From assembly GCF_005517195.1 (NCBI RefSeq), contig NZ_CP040244.1:6776001-6840000 (forward strand): 64,000 nucleotides of DNA, written 5' to 3'. The notes below the pieces were generated by a model. It saw only the letters and a program-made list of their open reading frames with translations, did no database searches and was not told where the DNA came from. This document shows, in pieces, positions 49,888 to 59,115 of the stretch. This DNA is from Streptomyces vilmorinianum (GTDB lineage: Bacteria > Actinomycetota > Actinomycetes > Streptomycetales > Streptomycetaceae). Numbering within the stretch: the first letter of the stretch is position 1; each line of letters starts with the position of its first letter. The translations under genes and the position numbers were made by a program.

Positions 49888-51206
49888 CAGCGGAGGAACC
49901 CTTCGTAATTGCGCTGCTGGAGCTGGCTCTCGATCTGCTTCACGGTCTCCAGCCCCACACCCACGATGATGAGGATGCTCGTCCCGCCGAACGGGAAGTT
50001 GGCATTGGCGCCACCGAAGCCTGCCAACGCCATCGTCGGCACAAGAGCGATCAGACCCAGATACAGCGAGCCCGGCCAAGTGATCCGGTTGAGCACGTAG
50101 CTCAGATACTCGGCAGTAGGTCGACCAGCCCGGATACCCGGGATGAAGCCACCATACTTCTTCATGTTGTCCGCGACTTCCTCGGGGTTGAACGAGATCG
50201 CCACGTAGAAGAAGGCGAAGAACACGATCAGGAGGAAGTACGTAGCGATGTAGTAGGGGTGGTCACCCTTGACGAAGTGGGCTTCGATCCAGGTCTTCCA
50301 CCCTGCGGTGGAGTTCGAGAACTGGGCGATCAAGGCCGGGATGTAGAGCAGCGACGAGGCGAAGATGACAGGAATCACACCTGCCTGGTTCACCTTGAGC
50401 GGGATATAAGTGGACGTACCGCCGTACGACCTGCGGCCGATCATCCGCTTCGCGTACTGCACCGGAATCCGGCGCTGGGCCTGCTCGACGAAGACGACGA
50501 GGCCGACCATCACGAAGCCGATCAGGATGACCGTGCCGAACTCGATCCAACCCTGGGCCAGGTTGCCGCTCTCCTTGATGGCCCACAGGGCGCCCGGGAA
50601 GCCGGCCGCGATCGAGATGAACATCAGGATCGACATGCCGTTGCCGATGCCGCGGTCGGTGATGAGCTCACCGAGCCACATGACGACGGCGGTACCGGCG
50701 GTCATGGTGATGACCATGGTGGCGGTCACGAAGATCGACTGGTCGGGGACGACCTGGTTGGCCACCGTGCAGCCACTGAAGAGCGCACCCGTACGGGCCG
50801 TGGCGACCAGACCGGTGCCCTGAAGGATGGCGAGGGCGATCGTCAGATAACGCGTGTACTGCGTGATCTTGGCCGTGCCCGACTGCCCTTCCTTCTTGAG
50901 GGCTTCCAGGCGCGGGATCACGACAGTCAGCAGCTGAAGGATGATGCTCGCCGTGATGTACGGCATGATGCCGAGCGCGAAGATGGTGATCTGCAGCAGC
51001 GCCCCGCCGCTGAACATGTTCACCAGGCCGAACAGGGAATTGTTGCCCTGGCTTGCCTGGTCCACACACTGCTGGACGGCCTTGTAACTGACACCGGGGA
51101 CGGGGATGTGTGCCCCGAGCCGGTACAGCACGATGATGCCGAGCGTGAAGAGCAGCTTCTTGCGCAGGTCGGGCGTCTTGAACGCCCGGGCGAACGCGGT
51201 GAGCAC
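49887..51206 (-). CDS. secY: Protein translocase subunit SecY
   Basis: 439-residue core of the SecYEG channel with ten membrane helices. GMSILMFISIAAGFP, the plug region following GVSYKAV and the C-terminal RNYEGFLR are typical. It has its own leader after the rplO terminator, and adk and map follow on the same strand. Confidence 0.97.
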   Translation of the reverse strand: MLTAFARAFKTPDLRKKLLFTLGIIVLYRLGAHIPVPGVSYKAVQQCVDQASQGNNSLFGLVNMFSGGALLQITIFALGIMPYITASIILQLLTVVIPRLEALKKEGQSGTAKITQYTRYLTIALAILQGTGLVATARTGALFSGCTVANQVVPDQSIFVTATMVITMTAGTAVVMWLGELITDRGIGNGMSILMFISIAAGFPGALWAIKESGNLAQGWIEFGTVILIGFVMVGLVVFVEQAQRRIPVQYAKRMIGRRSYGGTSTYIPLKVNQAGVIPVIFASSLLYIPALIAQFSNSTAGWKTWIEAHFVKGDHPYYIATYFLLIVFFAFFYVAISFNPEEVADNMKKYGGFIPGIRAGRPTAEYLSYVLNRITWPGSLYLGLIALVPTMALAGFGGANANFPFGGTSILIIVGVGLETVKQIESQLQQRNYEGFLR

Positions 51207-51284
51207 GGTGCCTCCTGCGACCCCCGCGCTATGCGTCAGAGGTGACGGTCTTGAGGTTCGACGAATAGTTACCGGTCATGAGAA

Positions 51285-51305
51285 CCGTGCGGGCATACCG
51301 CACGG
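51285..51305 (-). promoter_or_regulatory. Hairpin in the secY leader
   Basis: An 8-bp stem (51285-51292 with 51298-51305) with a 5-nt loop lies about 80 bp upstream of the secY start. It may be an attenuator, or simply a leader structure. Confidence 0.4.
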
Positions 51306-51360
51306 AGCATAGACGTGCACGCCACCTTACCGGCGACCATGCCCCCCTAGGAACGACCAA

Positions 51361-51392
51361 CCGGGGATGCCCCTTTTGGGAGGCATCCCCGG
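51361..51392 (-). terminator. Terminator after rplO
   Basis: A perfect 11-bp stem (51361-51371 with 51382-51392) encloses CCTTTTGGGA. It lies 27 bp after the rplO stop and ahead of secY, so the spc ribosomal genes probably end here in part and secY needs its own promoter. Confidence 0.82.
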
Positions 51393-51418
51393 TCGGATGT
51401 TCAGGCCATCGAGTCGTC

Positions 51419-51874
51419 TCAGACGAGCTCGGTGACGGTGCCGCCGGCGGCGGCGATCTTCTCCTTGGCGGAGCCGGAGACGGCGTCGACCGTCACCTGC
51501 AGCGCCACGGAGACCTCGCCGGTGCCGAGCACCTTGACGAGCTGGTTCTTACGAACCGCACCCTTGGCGACCAGATCGGCCACCGTGACCTCGCCACCCT
51601 GCGGGTAGAGCGCGGCCAGCTTGTCCAGGTTCACGACCTGGTACTCGGTGCGGAAGGGGTTCTTGAAGCCCTTCAGCTTCGGAAGACGCATGTGGAGGGG
51701 CATCTGGCCACCCTCGAAGCGCTCCGGAACCTGGTAACGGGCCTTCGTACCCTTCGTACCACGACCGGCCGTCTTACCCTTCGACGCCTCACCACGACCC
51801 ACACGGGTCTTGGCGGTCTTGGCGCCCGGGGCGGGACGGAGGTTGTGGACCTTCAGCGGGTTGTTCTCCGCCAT
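51419..51874 (-). CDS. rplO: 50S ribosomal protein L15
   Basis: 151 residues: LKVHNLRPAPGAKTAKTRVG at the start and the L15 signature towards the end (VTVDAVSGSAKEKIAAAGG). Starts one base after rpmD ends; last ribosomal gene of the spc operon. Confidence 0.97.
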   Translation of the reverse strand: MAENNPLKVHNLRPAPGAKTAKTRVGRGEASKGKTAGRGTKGTKARYQVPERFEGGQMPLHMRLPKLKGFKNPFRTEYQVVNLDKLAALYPQGGEVTVADLVAKGAVRKNQLVKVLGTGEVSVALQVTVDAVSGSAKEKIAAAGGTVTELV

Positions 51875-51875
51875 G

Positions 51876-52058
51876 TCAGTCGACCTCCTCGACCGTCACG
51901 AGGTGGCGGACGGTGTGCACCATTCCGCGGAACTCGGGGCGGTCCTCCTTGACGACCACGTCGTTCAGGCGCTTGAGCCCGAGCGAACGCAGGGTGTCGC
52001 GGTGGTTCTGCTTGCTGCCGATGTACGACTTCGTCTGCGTGATCTTGAGGCGAGCCAT
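51876..52058 (-). CDS. rpmD: 50S ribosomal protein L30
   Basis: 60 residues: MARLKITQTKSYIGSKQNHR, then LGLKRLNDVVV. Overlaps the rpsE stop by one base. Bacterial-type short L30. Confidence 0.97.
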   Translation of the reverse strand: MARLKITQTKSYIGSKQNHRDTLRSLGLKRLNDVVVKEDRPEFRGMVHTVRHLVTVEEVD

Positions 52059-52663
52059 TACGCACCCGCTCCCGCACGAGCACGAAGCAGAGCCGCGGGG
52101 GCGACGTCCTCGAGGGGCAGACCACGGCGAGCCGCGATCTCCTCGGGACGCTGCAGGCCCTTCAGGGCCTCCACGGTCGCGTGCACGATGTTGATCGCGT
52201 TGTCGGAGCCGAGCGACTTCGACAGGATGTCGTGAACGCCGGCGCACTCGAGCACGGCACGCACCGGGCCACCGGCGATAACGCCGGTACCGGGGGAAGC
52301 CGGCTTGAGCAGGACGACGCCCGCGGCCTTCTCACCCTGGATCGGGTGCGGGATGGTGCCCTGGATACGGGGGACCTTGAAGAAGTGCTTCTTGGCCTCC
52401 TCAACACCCTTGGCGATGGCGGCCGGCACCTCCTTGGCCTTGCCGTAACCGACACCCACGGTGCCGTCACCGTCGCCCACCACGACCAGCGCGGTGAAGC
52501 TGAAGCGACGACCACCCTTCACAACCTTGGCGACACGGTTGATCGCGACAACGCGCTCAACGTAAGCGGTCTTCTCGGCGGCAGCTGCGCCGCCGTCACG
52601 GCCCTTCCGGTCCCGCCGCTCGCCGCCACCGGCACCGCTTCCGCGGCGCTGGGGTCCAGCCAT
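52058..52663 (-). CDS. rpsE: 30S ribosomal protein S5
   Basis: 201 residues. After a Gly/Arg-rich start of about 30 residues comes the S5 signature VVKGGRRFSFTALVVVGDG and GYGKAKEVPAAI. Part of the fidelity centre of the 30S subunit. Confidence 0.97.
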   Translation of the reverse strand: MAGPQRRGSGAGGGERRDRKGRDGGAAAAEKTAYVERVVAINRVAKVVKGGRRFSFTALVVVGDGDGTVGVGYGKAKEVPAAIAKGVEEAKKHFFKVPRIQGTIPHPIQGEKAAGVVLLKPASPGTGVIAGGPVRAVLECAGVHDILSKSLGSDNAINIVHATVEALKGLQRPEEIAARRGLPLEDVAPAALLRARAGAGA

Positions 52664-52706
52664 TGGAATTACCTCTCTTCGTTATCCGCTGAGCTACGGA
52701 ACCGGC

Positions 52707-53090
52707 TCAGAACTTCAGGCCGGCTTCGCGGGCGGCGTCCGCCAGGGCGGCGATGCGCCCGGCGTACCTGTTGCCGCCACGGTCGAACACGACAGCCTCG
52801 ATGCCGGCAGCCTTGGCACGCTCGGCCACGAGCTGGCCGACCTGCTTCGCCTTCGCCGACTTGTCGCCTTCGCCGCCGCGGATGGACGAGTCCAGGGTCG
52901 ACGCCGACGCGAGCGTGTGGCCCGCGAGGTCGTCGATCACCTGAGCGGTGATGCCGCGGTTGGAACGCGTGACGACCAGGCGCGGACGCTCGGTCGTACC
53001 CGCGATCTTCTTGCGGATCCGGATGTGGCGACGCTTCAGAGCAGCGCCCTTGTAGGCCTTGCCCTTGGCAATCTTCACGCCGTATGCCAT
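52707..53090 (-). CDS. rplR: 50S ribosomal protein L18
   Basis: 127 residues with RHIRIRKKIAGTTERPRLVV and the C-terminal FDRGGNRYAGRIAALADAAR. Binds 5S rRNA. Begins three bases after rplF ends. Confidence 0.97.
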   Translation of the reverse strand: MAYGVKIAKGKAYKGAALKRRHIRIRKKIAGTTERPRLVVTRSNRGITAQVIDDLAGHTLASASTLDSSIRGGEGDKSAKAKQVGQLVAERAKAAGIEAVVFDRGGNRYAGRIAALADAAREAGLKF

Positions 53091-53093
53091 GGC

Positions 53094-53633
53094 TTACTTA
53101 CCAGCCTTTCCGACCTTGCGGCGGATGACCTCACCCGCGTACTTCACGCCCTTGGCCTTGTAGGGGTCGGGCTTGCGAAGCTTGCGGATGTTCGCGGCGA
53201 CCTCGCCGACCTTCTGCTTGTCGATGCCCTCGACCGAGAACTTGGTCGGCGACTCGACCTTGAAGGAGATGCCCTCGGGGGCCTCCACCAGGATCGGGTG
53301 GCTGTAGCCGAGCTGGAACTCCAGGTTGGAGCCCTTCGCGGCAACGCGGTAACCGACACCGCTGATCTCGAGCGCCTTCACGTACCCCTGGGTCACACCG
53401 GTGATCATGTTGGCCACCAGCGTGCGGGACAGGCCGTGCAGGGCCTTGTTCTGACGCTCGTCGTTCGGACGGGTGACGTTCAGAACGCCGTCCTCGCCCT
53501 TAACGATCTCGATCGGCGCGGCGACGGTGTGGCTCAGGGTGCCCTTGGAACCCTTCACCGTGACCGTGCGGCCCTCGATGGTGACGTCCACGCCGGCGGG
53601 AACCGTGATGGGGAGCTTGCCAATACGCGACAT
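53094..53633 (-). CDS. rplF: 50S ribosomal protein L6
   Basis: 179 residues: MSRIGKLPITVPAGVDVTIE at the start and the signature PDPYKAKGVKYAGEVIRRK near the end. Lies between rpsH and rplR. Confidence 0.97.
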   Translation of the reverse strand: MSRIGKLPITVPAGVDVTIEGRTVTVKGSKGTLSHTVAAPIEIVKGEDGVLNVTRPNDERQNKALHGLSRTLVANMITGVTQGYVKALEISGVGYRVAAKGSNLEFQLGYSHPILVEAPEGISFKVESPTKFSVEGIDKQKVGEVAANIRKLRKPDPYKAKGVKYAGEVIRRKVGKAGK

Positions 53634-53654
53634 TAGCTATTCCTCCGTTCCCGA

Positions 53655-54053
53655 CTACCAGACGTAGGCGAGGACTTCCCCACCCACGCCCTTCTTCTGC
53701 GCCTGCTGGCCGGTCAGGAGACCGTGGGACGTGGAGATGATCGCCACGCCCAGGCCGCCGAGGACCTTCGGCAGGTTGGTGGACTTCGCGTAAACCCGGA
53801 GGCCCGGCTTCGAGATCCGCTTGATGCCCGCGATGGAGCGCTCACGGTTCGGACCGAACTTGAGCTCGAGGACGAGGTTCTTGCCGACCTCGGCGTCCTC
53901 GACCTTCCAGCCCGTGATGAAGCCCTCCTGCTGGAGGATTTCCGCGATGTGAGACTTGATCTTGCTGTGCGGCATCGTCACAGAGTCGTGGTATGCCGAG
54001 TTCGCGTTACGCAGACGGGTCAGCATGTCCGCGATCGGATCAGTCATGGTCAT
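53655..54053 (-). CDS. rpsH: 30S ribosomal protein S8
   Basis: 132 residues: DPIADMLTRLRNANSAYHDS and the signature ISTSHGLLTGQQAQKKGVGG. The 206-bp upstream gap to rpsZ is the longest within the spc genes and contains inverted repeats near 54085-54200, so a promoter or leader element is possible there. Confidence 0.97.
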   Translation of the reverse strand: MTMTDPIADMLTRLRNANSAYHDSVTMPHSKIKSHIAEILQQEGFITGWKVEDAEVGKNLVLELKFGPNRERSIAGIKRISKPGLRVYAKSTNLPKVLGGLGVAIISTSHGLLTGQQAQKKGVGGEVLAYVW

Positions 54054-54259
54054 GAATTGGCCTTCGGCCTCTCTCGCCGGGGTTTCCAGTGCGCCATCCC
54101 TCTCCCCACACAGGGGCGGGACGGGTGCGGCGCGGGGACCTACGGCGTAGTAAGTCGTACGGGCGGCGGACGCCCAACCCTCCTAGCCTAAGCCATGGAG
54201 GGATGGGCCTCCGCCAACCCAATGCTTACCGAGAGACTCCGGTCATCCCAACTAAGGGA

Positions 54260-54445
54260 TTACCAGGAGCTCTTGGTCACGCCCGGCAGCTCGCCACGGT
54301 GAGCCATCTCACGAAGGCACACGCGGCACAGGCCGAACTTGCGGTACACGGAGTGAGGGCGACCGCAGCGCTGGCAGCGGGTGTACGCACGCACACCGAA
54401 CTTGGGCTTGCGGGCAGCCTTCGCGATGAGAGCCTTCTTCGCCAT
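54260..54445 (-). CDS. rpsZ: 30S ribosomal protein S14, zinc-binding type
   Basis: 61 residues (MAKKALIAKAARKPKFGVRA). The zinc site is two CxxC pairs, RCQRCGRPH and LCRVCLREM, which mark the type Z form. Five bases after rplE. Confidence 0.96.
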   Translation of the reverse strand: MAKKALIAKAARKPKFGVRAYTRCQRCGRPHSVYRKFGLCRVCLREMAHRGELPGVTKSSW

Positions 54446-54450
54446 CTCGC

Positions 54451-55008
54451 TTACGCCTCCTTGAACGGGAAGCCGAGGTGACGCAGAAGGGCACGGCCCT
54501 CGTCGTCGTTGGTCGCCGTGGTGACCACGGTGATGTCCATACCCCGGACACGGTCGATCTTGTCCTGGTCGATCTCGTGGAACATGACCTGCTCCGTGAG
54601 ACCGAAGGTGTAGTTGCCACGCCCGTCGAACTGCTTGGGGGACAGACCACGGAAGTCGCGGATGCGCGGAAGCGCGAGCGACAGGGTGCGGTCCAGGAAC
54701 TCCCACATGCGGTCGCCACGGAGGGTGACGTGGGCACCGATCGGCTGTCCCTCACGCAGCTTGAACTGCGCGATGGACTTGCGGGCCTTGGTGACGGCCG
54801 GCTTCTGACCGGTGATCGTGGTGAGGTCGCGGATGGCGCCCTCGATCAGCTTGGAGTCGCGGGCGGCGTCGCCCACACCCATGTTGACCACGATCTTGAC
54901 GAGGCCGGGGATCTGCATGACGTTCTCGTAGGAGAACTCCTCACGCAGCTTGCCCGCGATCTCCTCGCGGTACTTCGTCTTGAGACGCGGAGTGGTGGTG
55001 GTAGCCAT
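54451..55008 (-). CDS. rplE: 50S ribosomal protein L5
   Basis: 185 residues with NVMQIPGLVKIVVNMGVGDA and DFRGLSPKQFDGRGNYTFGL. Binds 5S rRNA. Start overlaps the rplX stop by one base. Confidence 0.97.
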   Translation of the reverse strand: MATTTTPRLKTKYREEIAGKLREEFSYENVMQIPGLVKIVVNMGVGDAARDSKLIEGAIRDLTTITGQKPAVTKARKSIAQFKLREGQPIGAHVTLRGDRMWEFLDRTLSLALPRIRDFRGLSPKQFDGRGNYTFGLTEQVMFHEIDQDKIDRVRGMDITVVTTATNDDEGRALLRHLGFPFKEA

Positions 55009-55319
55009 CAGATGTCCTCACCCGTCCGCTTGGCAACGCGGATCTTGTTGCCCTCGTCGTCGAAGCGGTAACCGACGCGCGTGACGACCTTCTTGCCGTC
55101 CTTCTCCACGACGAGCTGAACGTTGCTCACGTGGACAGGGGCCTCGGTCGTGACGATGCCACCGGCCTGCGAGGGGCCGGCCTTGGTGTGCTTCTTGACC
55201 CGGTTGACACCCTCGACCAGGACACGGTCCTCGCGGGGGAAGGCCGCGATGACCTTGCCCTGCTTGCCCTTGTCCTTACCGGTGATGACCTGGACCAGGT
55301 CGCCCTTCTTGATCTTCAT
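55008..55319 (-). CDS. rplX: 50S ribosomal protein L24
   Basis: 103 residues with the KOW motif KKGDLVQVITGKDKGKQGKV at the start. Two bases after rplN. Confidence 0.97.
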   Translation of the reverse strand: MKIKKGDLVQVITGKDKGKQGKVIAAFPREDRVLVEGVNRVKKHTKAGPSQAGGIVTTEAPVHVSNVQLVVEKDGKKVVTRVGYRFDDEGNKIRVAKRTGEDI

Positions 55320-55321
55320 GC

Positions 55322-55690
55322 TTACAGCACCTCCGGCGCGAGCGAGATGATCTTCATGAACTTCTTCTCGCGCAGCTCACGGCCCACGGGGCCGAAGATA
55401 CGGGTGCCGCGAGGGTCGCCGTCGTTCTTGAGAATGACAGCGGCGTTCTCGTCGAAGCGGATGTACGAGCCGTCCTGGCGGCGGCGCTCCTTGACGGTGC
55501 GAACGATGACCGCCTTGACGACGTCACCCTTCTTCACGTTGCCACCGGGGATCGCGTCCTTGACGGTGGCGACGATGACGTCACCGATGCCCGCGTAGCG
55601 GCGACCCGAGCCACCGAGAACACGGATGCAAAGGATCTCCTTGGCACCAGTGTTGTCGGCGACGCGAAGTCGCGACTCCTGCTGGATCAC
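55322..55690 (-). CDS. rplN: 50S ribosomal protein L14
   Basis: 122 residues: MIQQESRLRVADNTGAKEIL and the signature GDVVKAVIVRTVKERRRQDG. First gene of the spc group; 101 bp separate it from rpsQ, a likely site for an internal signal (a GC-rich hairpin near 55720-55755). Confidence 0.97.
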   Translation of the reverse strand: MIQQESRLRVADNTGAKEILCIRVLGGSGRRYAGIGDVIVATVKDAIPGGNVKKGDVVKAVIVRTVKERRRQDGSYIRFDENAAVILKNDGDPRGTRIFGPVGRELREKKFMKIISLAPEVL

Positions 55691-55791
55691 GTCTATCTCC
55701 TGATTGTCTGCCGGTTCCCGGCGAGGGGGTCCGTCACCGGAACCCCTCGCCGAGCCTGGCGGAACGAACCTGAGGGAAACCCCTCAGGTGA

Positions 55792-56073
55792 TTACTTGGC
55801 CTTCTCGAGGATCTCGACGACGCGCCAGTGCTTCGTGGCGGACAGCTTCCGGGTCTCCATCAGGAGGACGCGGTCGCCGACGCCGGCAGCGTTCTGCTCG
55901 TCGTGAGCCTTGAGCTTGTTCGTACGGCGGATGACCTTGCCGTACAGCGCGTGCTTGACGCGGTCCTCGACGGCGACGACGACGGTCTTGTCCATCTTGT
56001 CGCTGACGACCAGGCCCTCACGGACCTTGCGGGCGTTGCGCTCGGTCTTCTCAGTCACGTTGCTCTCGCTCAT
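55792..56073 (-). CDS. rpsQ: 30S ribosomal protein S17
   Basis: 93 residues with VSDKMDKTVVVAVEDRVKHA and GDRVLLMETRKLSATKHWRV. Overlaps the rpmC stop by one base; last gene of the S10 group. Confidence 0.97.
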   Translation of the reverse strand: MSESNVTEKTERNARKVREGLVVSDKMDKTVVVAVEDRVKHALYGKVIRRTNKLKAHDEQNAAGVGDRVLLMETRKLSATKHWRVVEILEKAK

Positions 56074-56300
56074 CAGGCGCTCTCCACCGTCTCGATGCCC
56101 AGCTCGCGCTCACGCATCAGGGTGTAGATCCGCGCGATGTCCTTACGGACGGACTTGAGCCGCCCGTGGTTCTCGAGCTGGCCCGTCGCCGCCTGGAAGC
56201 GGAGGTTGAACAGCTCTTCCTTGGCCTCGCGGAGCTTGGCGACAAGCTCCTCGTTGCCCAGCTCGCGCAGCTCGGACGCCTTGGTACCGGCGGTCATCAC
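56073..56300 (-). CDS. rpmC: 50S ribosomal protein L29
   Basis: 75 residues: two adjacent ATGs at 56300 and 56297, the first overlapping the rplP stop (ATGATG). ELRELGNEELVAKLREAKEE is the L29 helix. Near the exit of the peptide tunnel. Confidence 0.96.
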   Translation of the reverse strand: MMTAGTKASELRELGNEELVAKLREAKEELFNLRFQAATGQLENHGRLKSVRKDIARIYTLMRERELGIETVESA

Positions 56301-56716
56301 AGCTCACCTGCTTCGCGCTTGACGATCTTGCACTTCATCGGCAGCTTGTGGGCCGCACGGGTCAGGGCCTCGCGCGCGATCTTCTCGTTCGGGTAGGACA
56401 GCTCGAACATCACCCGACCGGGCTTGACGTTCGCGATCCACCACTCCGGCGAACCCTTACCGGAACCCATGCGGGTCTCGGCAGGCTTCTTGGTCAGCGG
56501 ACGGTCCGGGTAGATGTTGATCCAGACCTTGCCGCCACGCTTGATGTGGCGGGTCATGGCGATACGAGCCGCCTCGATCTGGCGGTTGGTCACGTACGCC
56601 GGAGTGAGGGCCTGAATGCCGTACTCGCCGAACGCAACCTGCGTACCACCCTTGGACATACCGCTGCGCTTCGGGTGGTGCTGCTTGCGGTGCTTGACCC
56701 TACGGGGGATCAGCAT
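56297..56716 (-). CDS. rplP: 50S ribosomal protein L16
   Basis: 139 residues: RRVKHRKQHHPKRSGMSKGG and the signature RMGSGKGSPEWWIANVKPGR. Adjacent to the A site. Five bases after rpsC. Confidence 0.97.
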   Translation of the reverse strand: MLIPRRVKHRKQHHPKRSGMSKGGTQVAFGEYGIQALTPAYVTNRQIEAARIAMTRHIKRGGKVWINIYPDRPLTKKPAETRMGSGKGSPEWWIANVKPGRVMFELSYPNEKIAREALTRAAHKLPMKCKIVKREAGEL

Positions 56717-56721
56717 TTCGG

Positions 56722-57555
56722 TCAGGCCTCCGTTCCGGTGCTCTCAGCCGGAGCAGCGGCAGCAGCCTCGGCCTTGGGGGCCTCGGCGGCGGGAGCCGAC
56801 TGCTGCGGCTTGCGGCCGCGACCGCCACGCTCGCCACCACGGCCACCGCGGCCGGCCGGGCGGTCAGCGCCGCCACGAGCCGGACGGTTGCCGGCGCGGG
56901 CAGCGGCGTTCTCGGCGCGAACCTCGGCGATGTTCTTGACGTCGCCCTTGTAGATCCAGACCTTCACGCCGATGCGGCCGAAGGTGGTCTTGGCCTCGAA
57001 GAAGCCGTACTCGACGTTCGCGCGCAGCGTGTGCAGCGGCACACGACCCTCGCGGTAGAACTCCGAGCGCGACATCTCCGCACCGCCGAGGCGGCCGCCA
57101 CACTGGATCTTGATGCCCTTGGCGCCGGCCTTCATGGCGGACTGCATGCTCTTACGCATGGCCCGACGGAAGGAGACGCGGGAGGACAGCTGCTCGGCAA
57201 CGGCCTGGGCCACGAGCTGAGCGTCGACCTCGGGGTTCTTGACCTCGAGGATGTTCAGCTGGACCTGCTTGCCCGTGAGCTTCTCGAGGTCGCCGCGGAT
57301 GCGGTCGGCCTCGGCGCCACGGCGGCCGATGACGATGCCGGGACGCGCGGTGTGGATGTCCACCCGCACGCGGTCACGGGTGCGCTCGATCTCAACCTTC
57401 GAGATGCCGGCGCGCTCCATGCCGGACGTCATCATCCGACGGATGGCGACGTCTTCCTTGACGTAGTCCTTGTACAGCTTGTCGGCGTACCAGCGGGACT
57501 TGAAGTCCGTGGTGATGCCGAGCCGGAACCCATGCGGGTTAACCTTCTGGCCCAT
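56722..57555 (-). CDS. rpsC: 30S ribosomal protein S3
   Basis: 277 residues. KH domain with VIGRRGAEADRIRGDLEKL and signature LGGAEMSRSEFYREGRVPLH. After residue 215 comes an Arg/Gly-rich and Ala/Glu tail (GGRGGERGGRGRKPQQS) longer than in most bacteria but usual in streptomycetes. Confidence 0.97.
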   Translation of the reverse strand: MGQKVNPHGFRLGITTDFKSRWYADKLYKDYVKEDVAIRRMMTSGMERAGISKVEIERTRDRVRVDIHTARPGIVIGRRGAEADRIRGDLEKLTGKQVQLNILEVKNPEVDAQLVAQAVAEQLSSRVSFRRAMRKSMQSAMKAGAKGIKIQCGGRLGGAEMSRSEFYREGRVPLHTLRANVEYGFFEAKTTFGRIGVKVWIYKGDVKNIAEVRAENAAARAGNRPARGGADRPAGRGGRGGERGGRGRKPQQSAPAAEAPKAEAAAAAPAESTGTEA

Positions 57556-57902
57556 TACCGGGTTCCTTCCTTGCTGCTGACGACCACGGTGATGTGGCTG
57601 GTCCGCTTACGGATCCGGTAGGCACGGCCCTGAGCACGCGGACGGAACCGCTTCAGGGTCGGGCCCTCATCCACGTACGCCTCGCTGATGTACAGCGAAG
57701 AGGCGTCACTGTGGTCGTAGTTGTGCGCGGCGTTGGCAATGGCGCTGTCCAGCACCTTGCCGACCGGCACGCTCGCGGCCTGCGGGGCGAAACGCAGGAC
57801 CGCCTGAGCCTCCGTGGCGTCCATGCCACGGATAAGGTCCACCACTCGGCGGGCCTTCATGGGCGTGACGCGGATGTACCGCGCCTGGGCCCTGGCTTCC
57901 AT
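57555..57902 (-). CDS. rplV: 50S ribosomal protein L22
   Basis: 115 residues from the ATG at 57902 (MEARAQARYIRVTPMKARRV); an in-frame ATG 30 bases upstream adds non-conserved residues. Signature near the end: PTLKRFRPRAQGRAYRIRKR. Lines the peptide exit tunnel. Confidence 0.96.
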   Translation of the reverse strand: MEARAQARYIRVTPMKARRVVDLIRGMDATEAQAVLRFAPQAASVPVGKVLDSAIANAAHNYDHSDASSLYISEAYVDEGPTLKRFRPRAQGRAYRIRKRTSHITVVVSSKEGTR

Positions 57903-57944
57903 GGTTGTCCTTCCAGTGTCTGTCATGGTCATTCCACCCCGCTA

Positions 57945-58226
57945 CTAGCGGCGCTTCGACTTCCGGTCGTCCTTCACGTGACCCCGGAAGGTGCGCGTCG
58001 GCGAGAACTCGCCGAGCTTGTGGCCGACCATCGACTCGGTGACAAACACCGGAATGTGGGTCTTGCCGTTGTGCACCGCGATCGTGTGGCCGAGCATGGC
58101 CGGGATGATCATCGAGCGACGGGACCAGGTCTTGATGACGTTCTTGGTGCCGGCTTCGTTCTGGGCGTCCACCTTCTTTACGAGGTGGTCGTCGACGAAG
58201 GGCCCCTTCTTGAGACTGCGCGGCAT
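57945..58226 (-). CDS. rpsS: 30S ribosomal protein S19
   Basis: 93 residues: MPRSLKKGPFVDDHLVKKVD and HKLGEFSPTRTFRGHVKDD. Twelve bases after rplB. Confidence 0.98.
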   Translation of the reverse strand: MPRSLKKGPFVDDHLVKKVDAQNEAGTKNVIKTWSRRSMIIPAMLGHTIAVHNGKTHIPVFVTESMVGHKLGEFSPTRTFRGHVKDDRKSKRR

Positions 58227-58238
58227 CTAAACCCGCTC

Positions 58239-59075
58239 CTAGCGCTTCTTGTTCGTCTTGCGGCGGCGGACGATGTACTTGTTCGAAGCCTTCTTCGGCG
58301 AACGAGTACGACCCTCCTTCTGACCCCACGGGGAGACCGGGTGGCGACCACCGGAGGTCTTGCCCTCACCACCACCGTGCGGGTGGTCGACCGGGTTCAT
58401 CGCCACACCGCGAACGGTCGGGCGAACGCCCAGCCAGCGCTTGCGGCCGGCCTTGCCCCAGTTGATGTTCGACTGCTCGGCGTTGCCGACCTCACCAATG
58501 GTGGCGCGGCAGCGGGCGTCGACGAGACGGATCTCACCGGACGGCATACGAAGGTGGGCCATCGTGCCCTCCTTCGCCAGCAGCTGCACGGAGGCACCCG
58601 CGGAACGGGCGAACTTGGCGCCACCGCCGGGACGGAGCTCGATCGCGTGGATCGTGGTACCGACCGGGATGTTGCGGAGGGCCAGGTTGTTGCCGGGCTT
58701 GATGTCGGCGCCAGGGCCGTTCTCAACCCGGTCACCCTGCGCGAGACCGCGCGGGGCGATGATGTAGCGCTTCTCGCCGTCCGCGTAGTGGAGCAGCGCG
58801 ATGCGAGCGGTGCGGTTCGGGTCGTACTCGATGTGAGCGACCTTGGCCGGCACGCCGTCCTTGTCGTGACGACGGAAGTCGATCACGCGGTAGGCGCGCT
58901 TGTGGCCACCGCCCTGGTGACGGACGGTCACACGACCGGTGTTGTTACGGCCACCCTTGCTGTGCAGCGGGCGGACCAGCGACTTCTCCGGCGTGGACCG
59001 CGTGATCTCGACGAAGTCGGCTACGGAGGAGCCACGGCGGCCCGGCGTAGTCGGCTTGTACTTGCGGATTCCCAT
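58239..59075 (-). CDS. rplB: 50S ribosomal protein L2
   Basis: 278 residues: MGIRKYKPTTPGRRGSSVAD at the start and the signature AMNPVDHPHGGGEGKTSGGR with the His needed for peptidyl-transferase function. Confidence 0.98.
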   Translation of the reverse strand: MGIRKYKPTTPGRRGSSVADFVEITRSTPEKSLVRPLHSKGGRNNTGRVTVRHQGGGHKRAYRVIDFRRHDKDGVPAKVAHIEYDPNRTARIALLHYADGEKRYIIAPRGLAQGDRVENGPGADIKPGNNLALRNIPVGTTIHAIELRPGGGAKFARSAGASVQLLAKEGTMAHLRMPSGEIRLVDARCRATIGEVGNAEQSNINWGKAGRKRWLGVRPTVRGVAMNPVDHPHGGGEGKTSGGRHPVSPWGQKEGRTRSPKKASNKYIVRRRKTNKKR

Positions 59076-59115
59076 TTCTCAGTCCTCGTCCGATTCCGGA
59101 CGATCCAGACCGCCC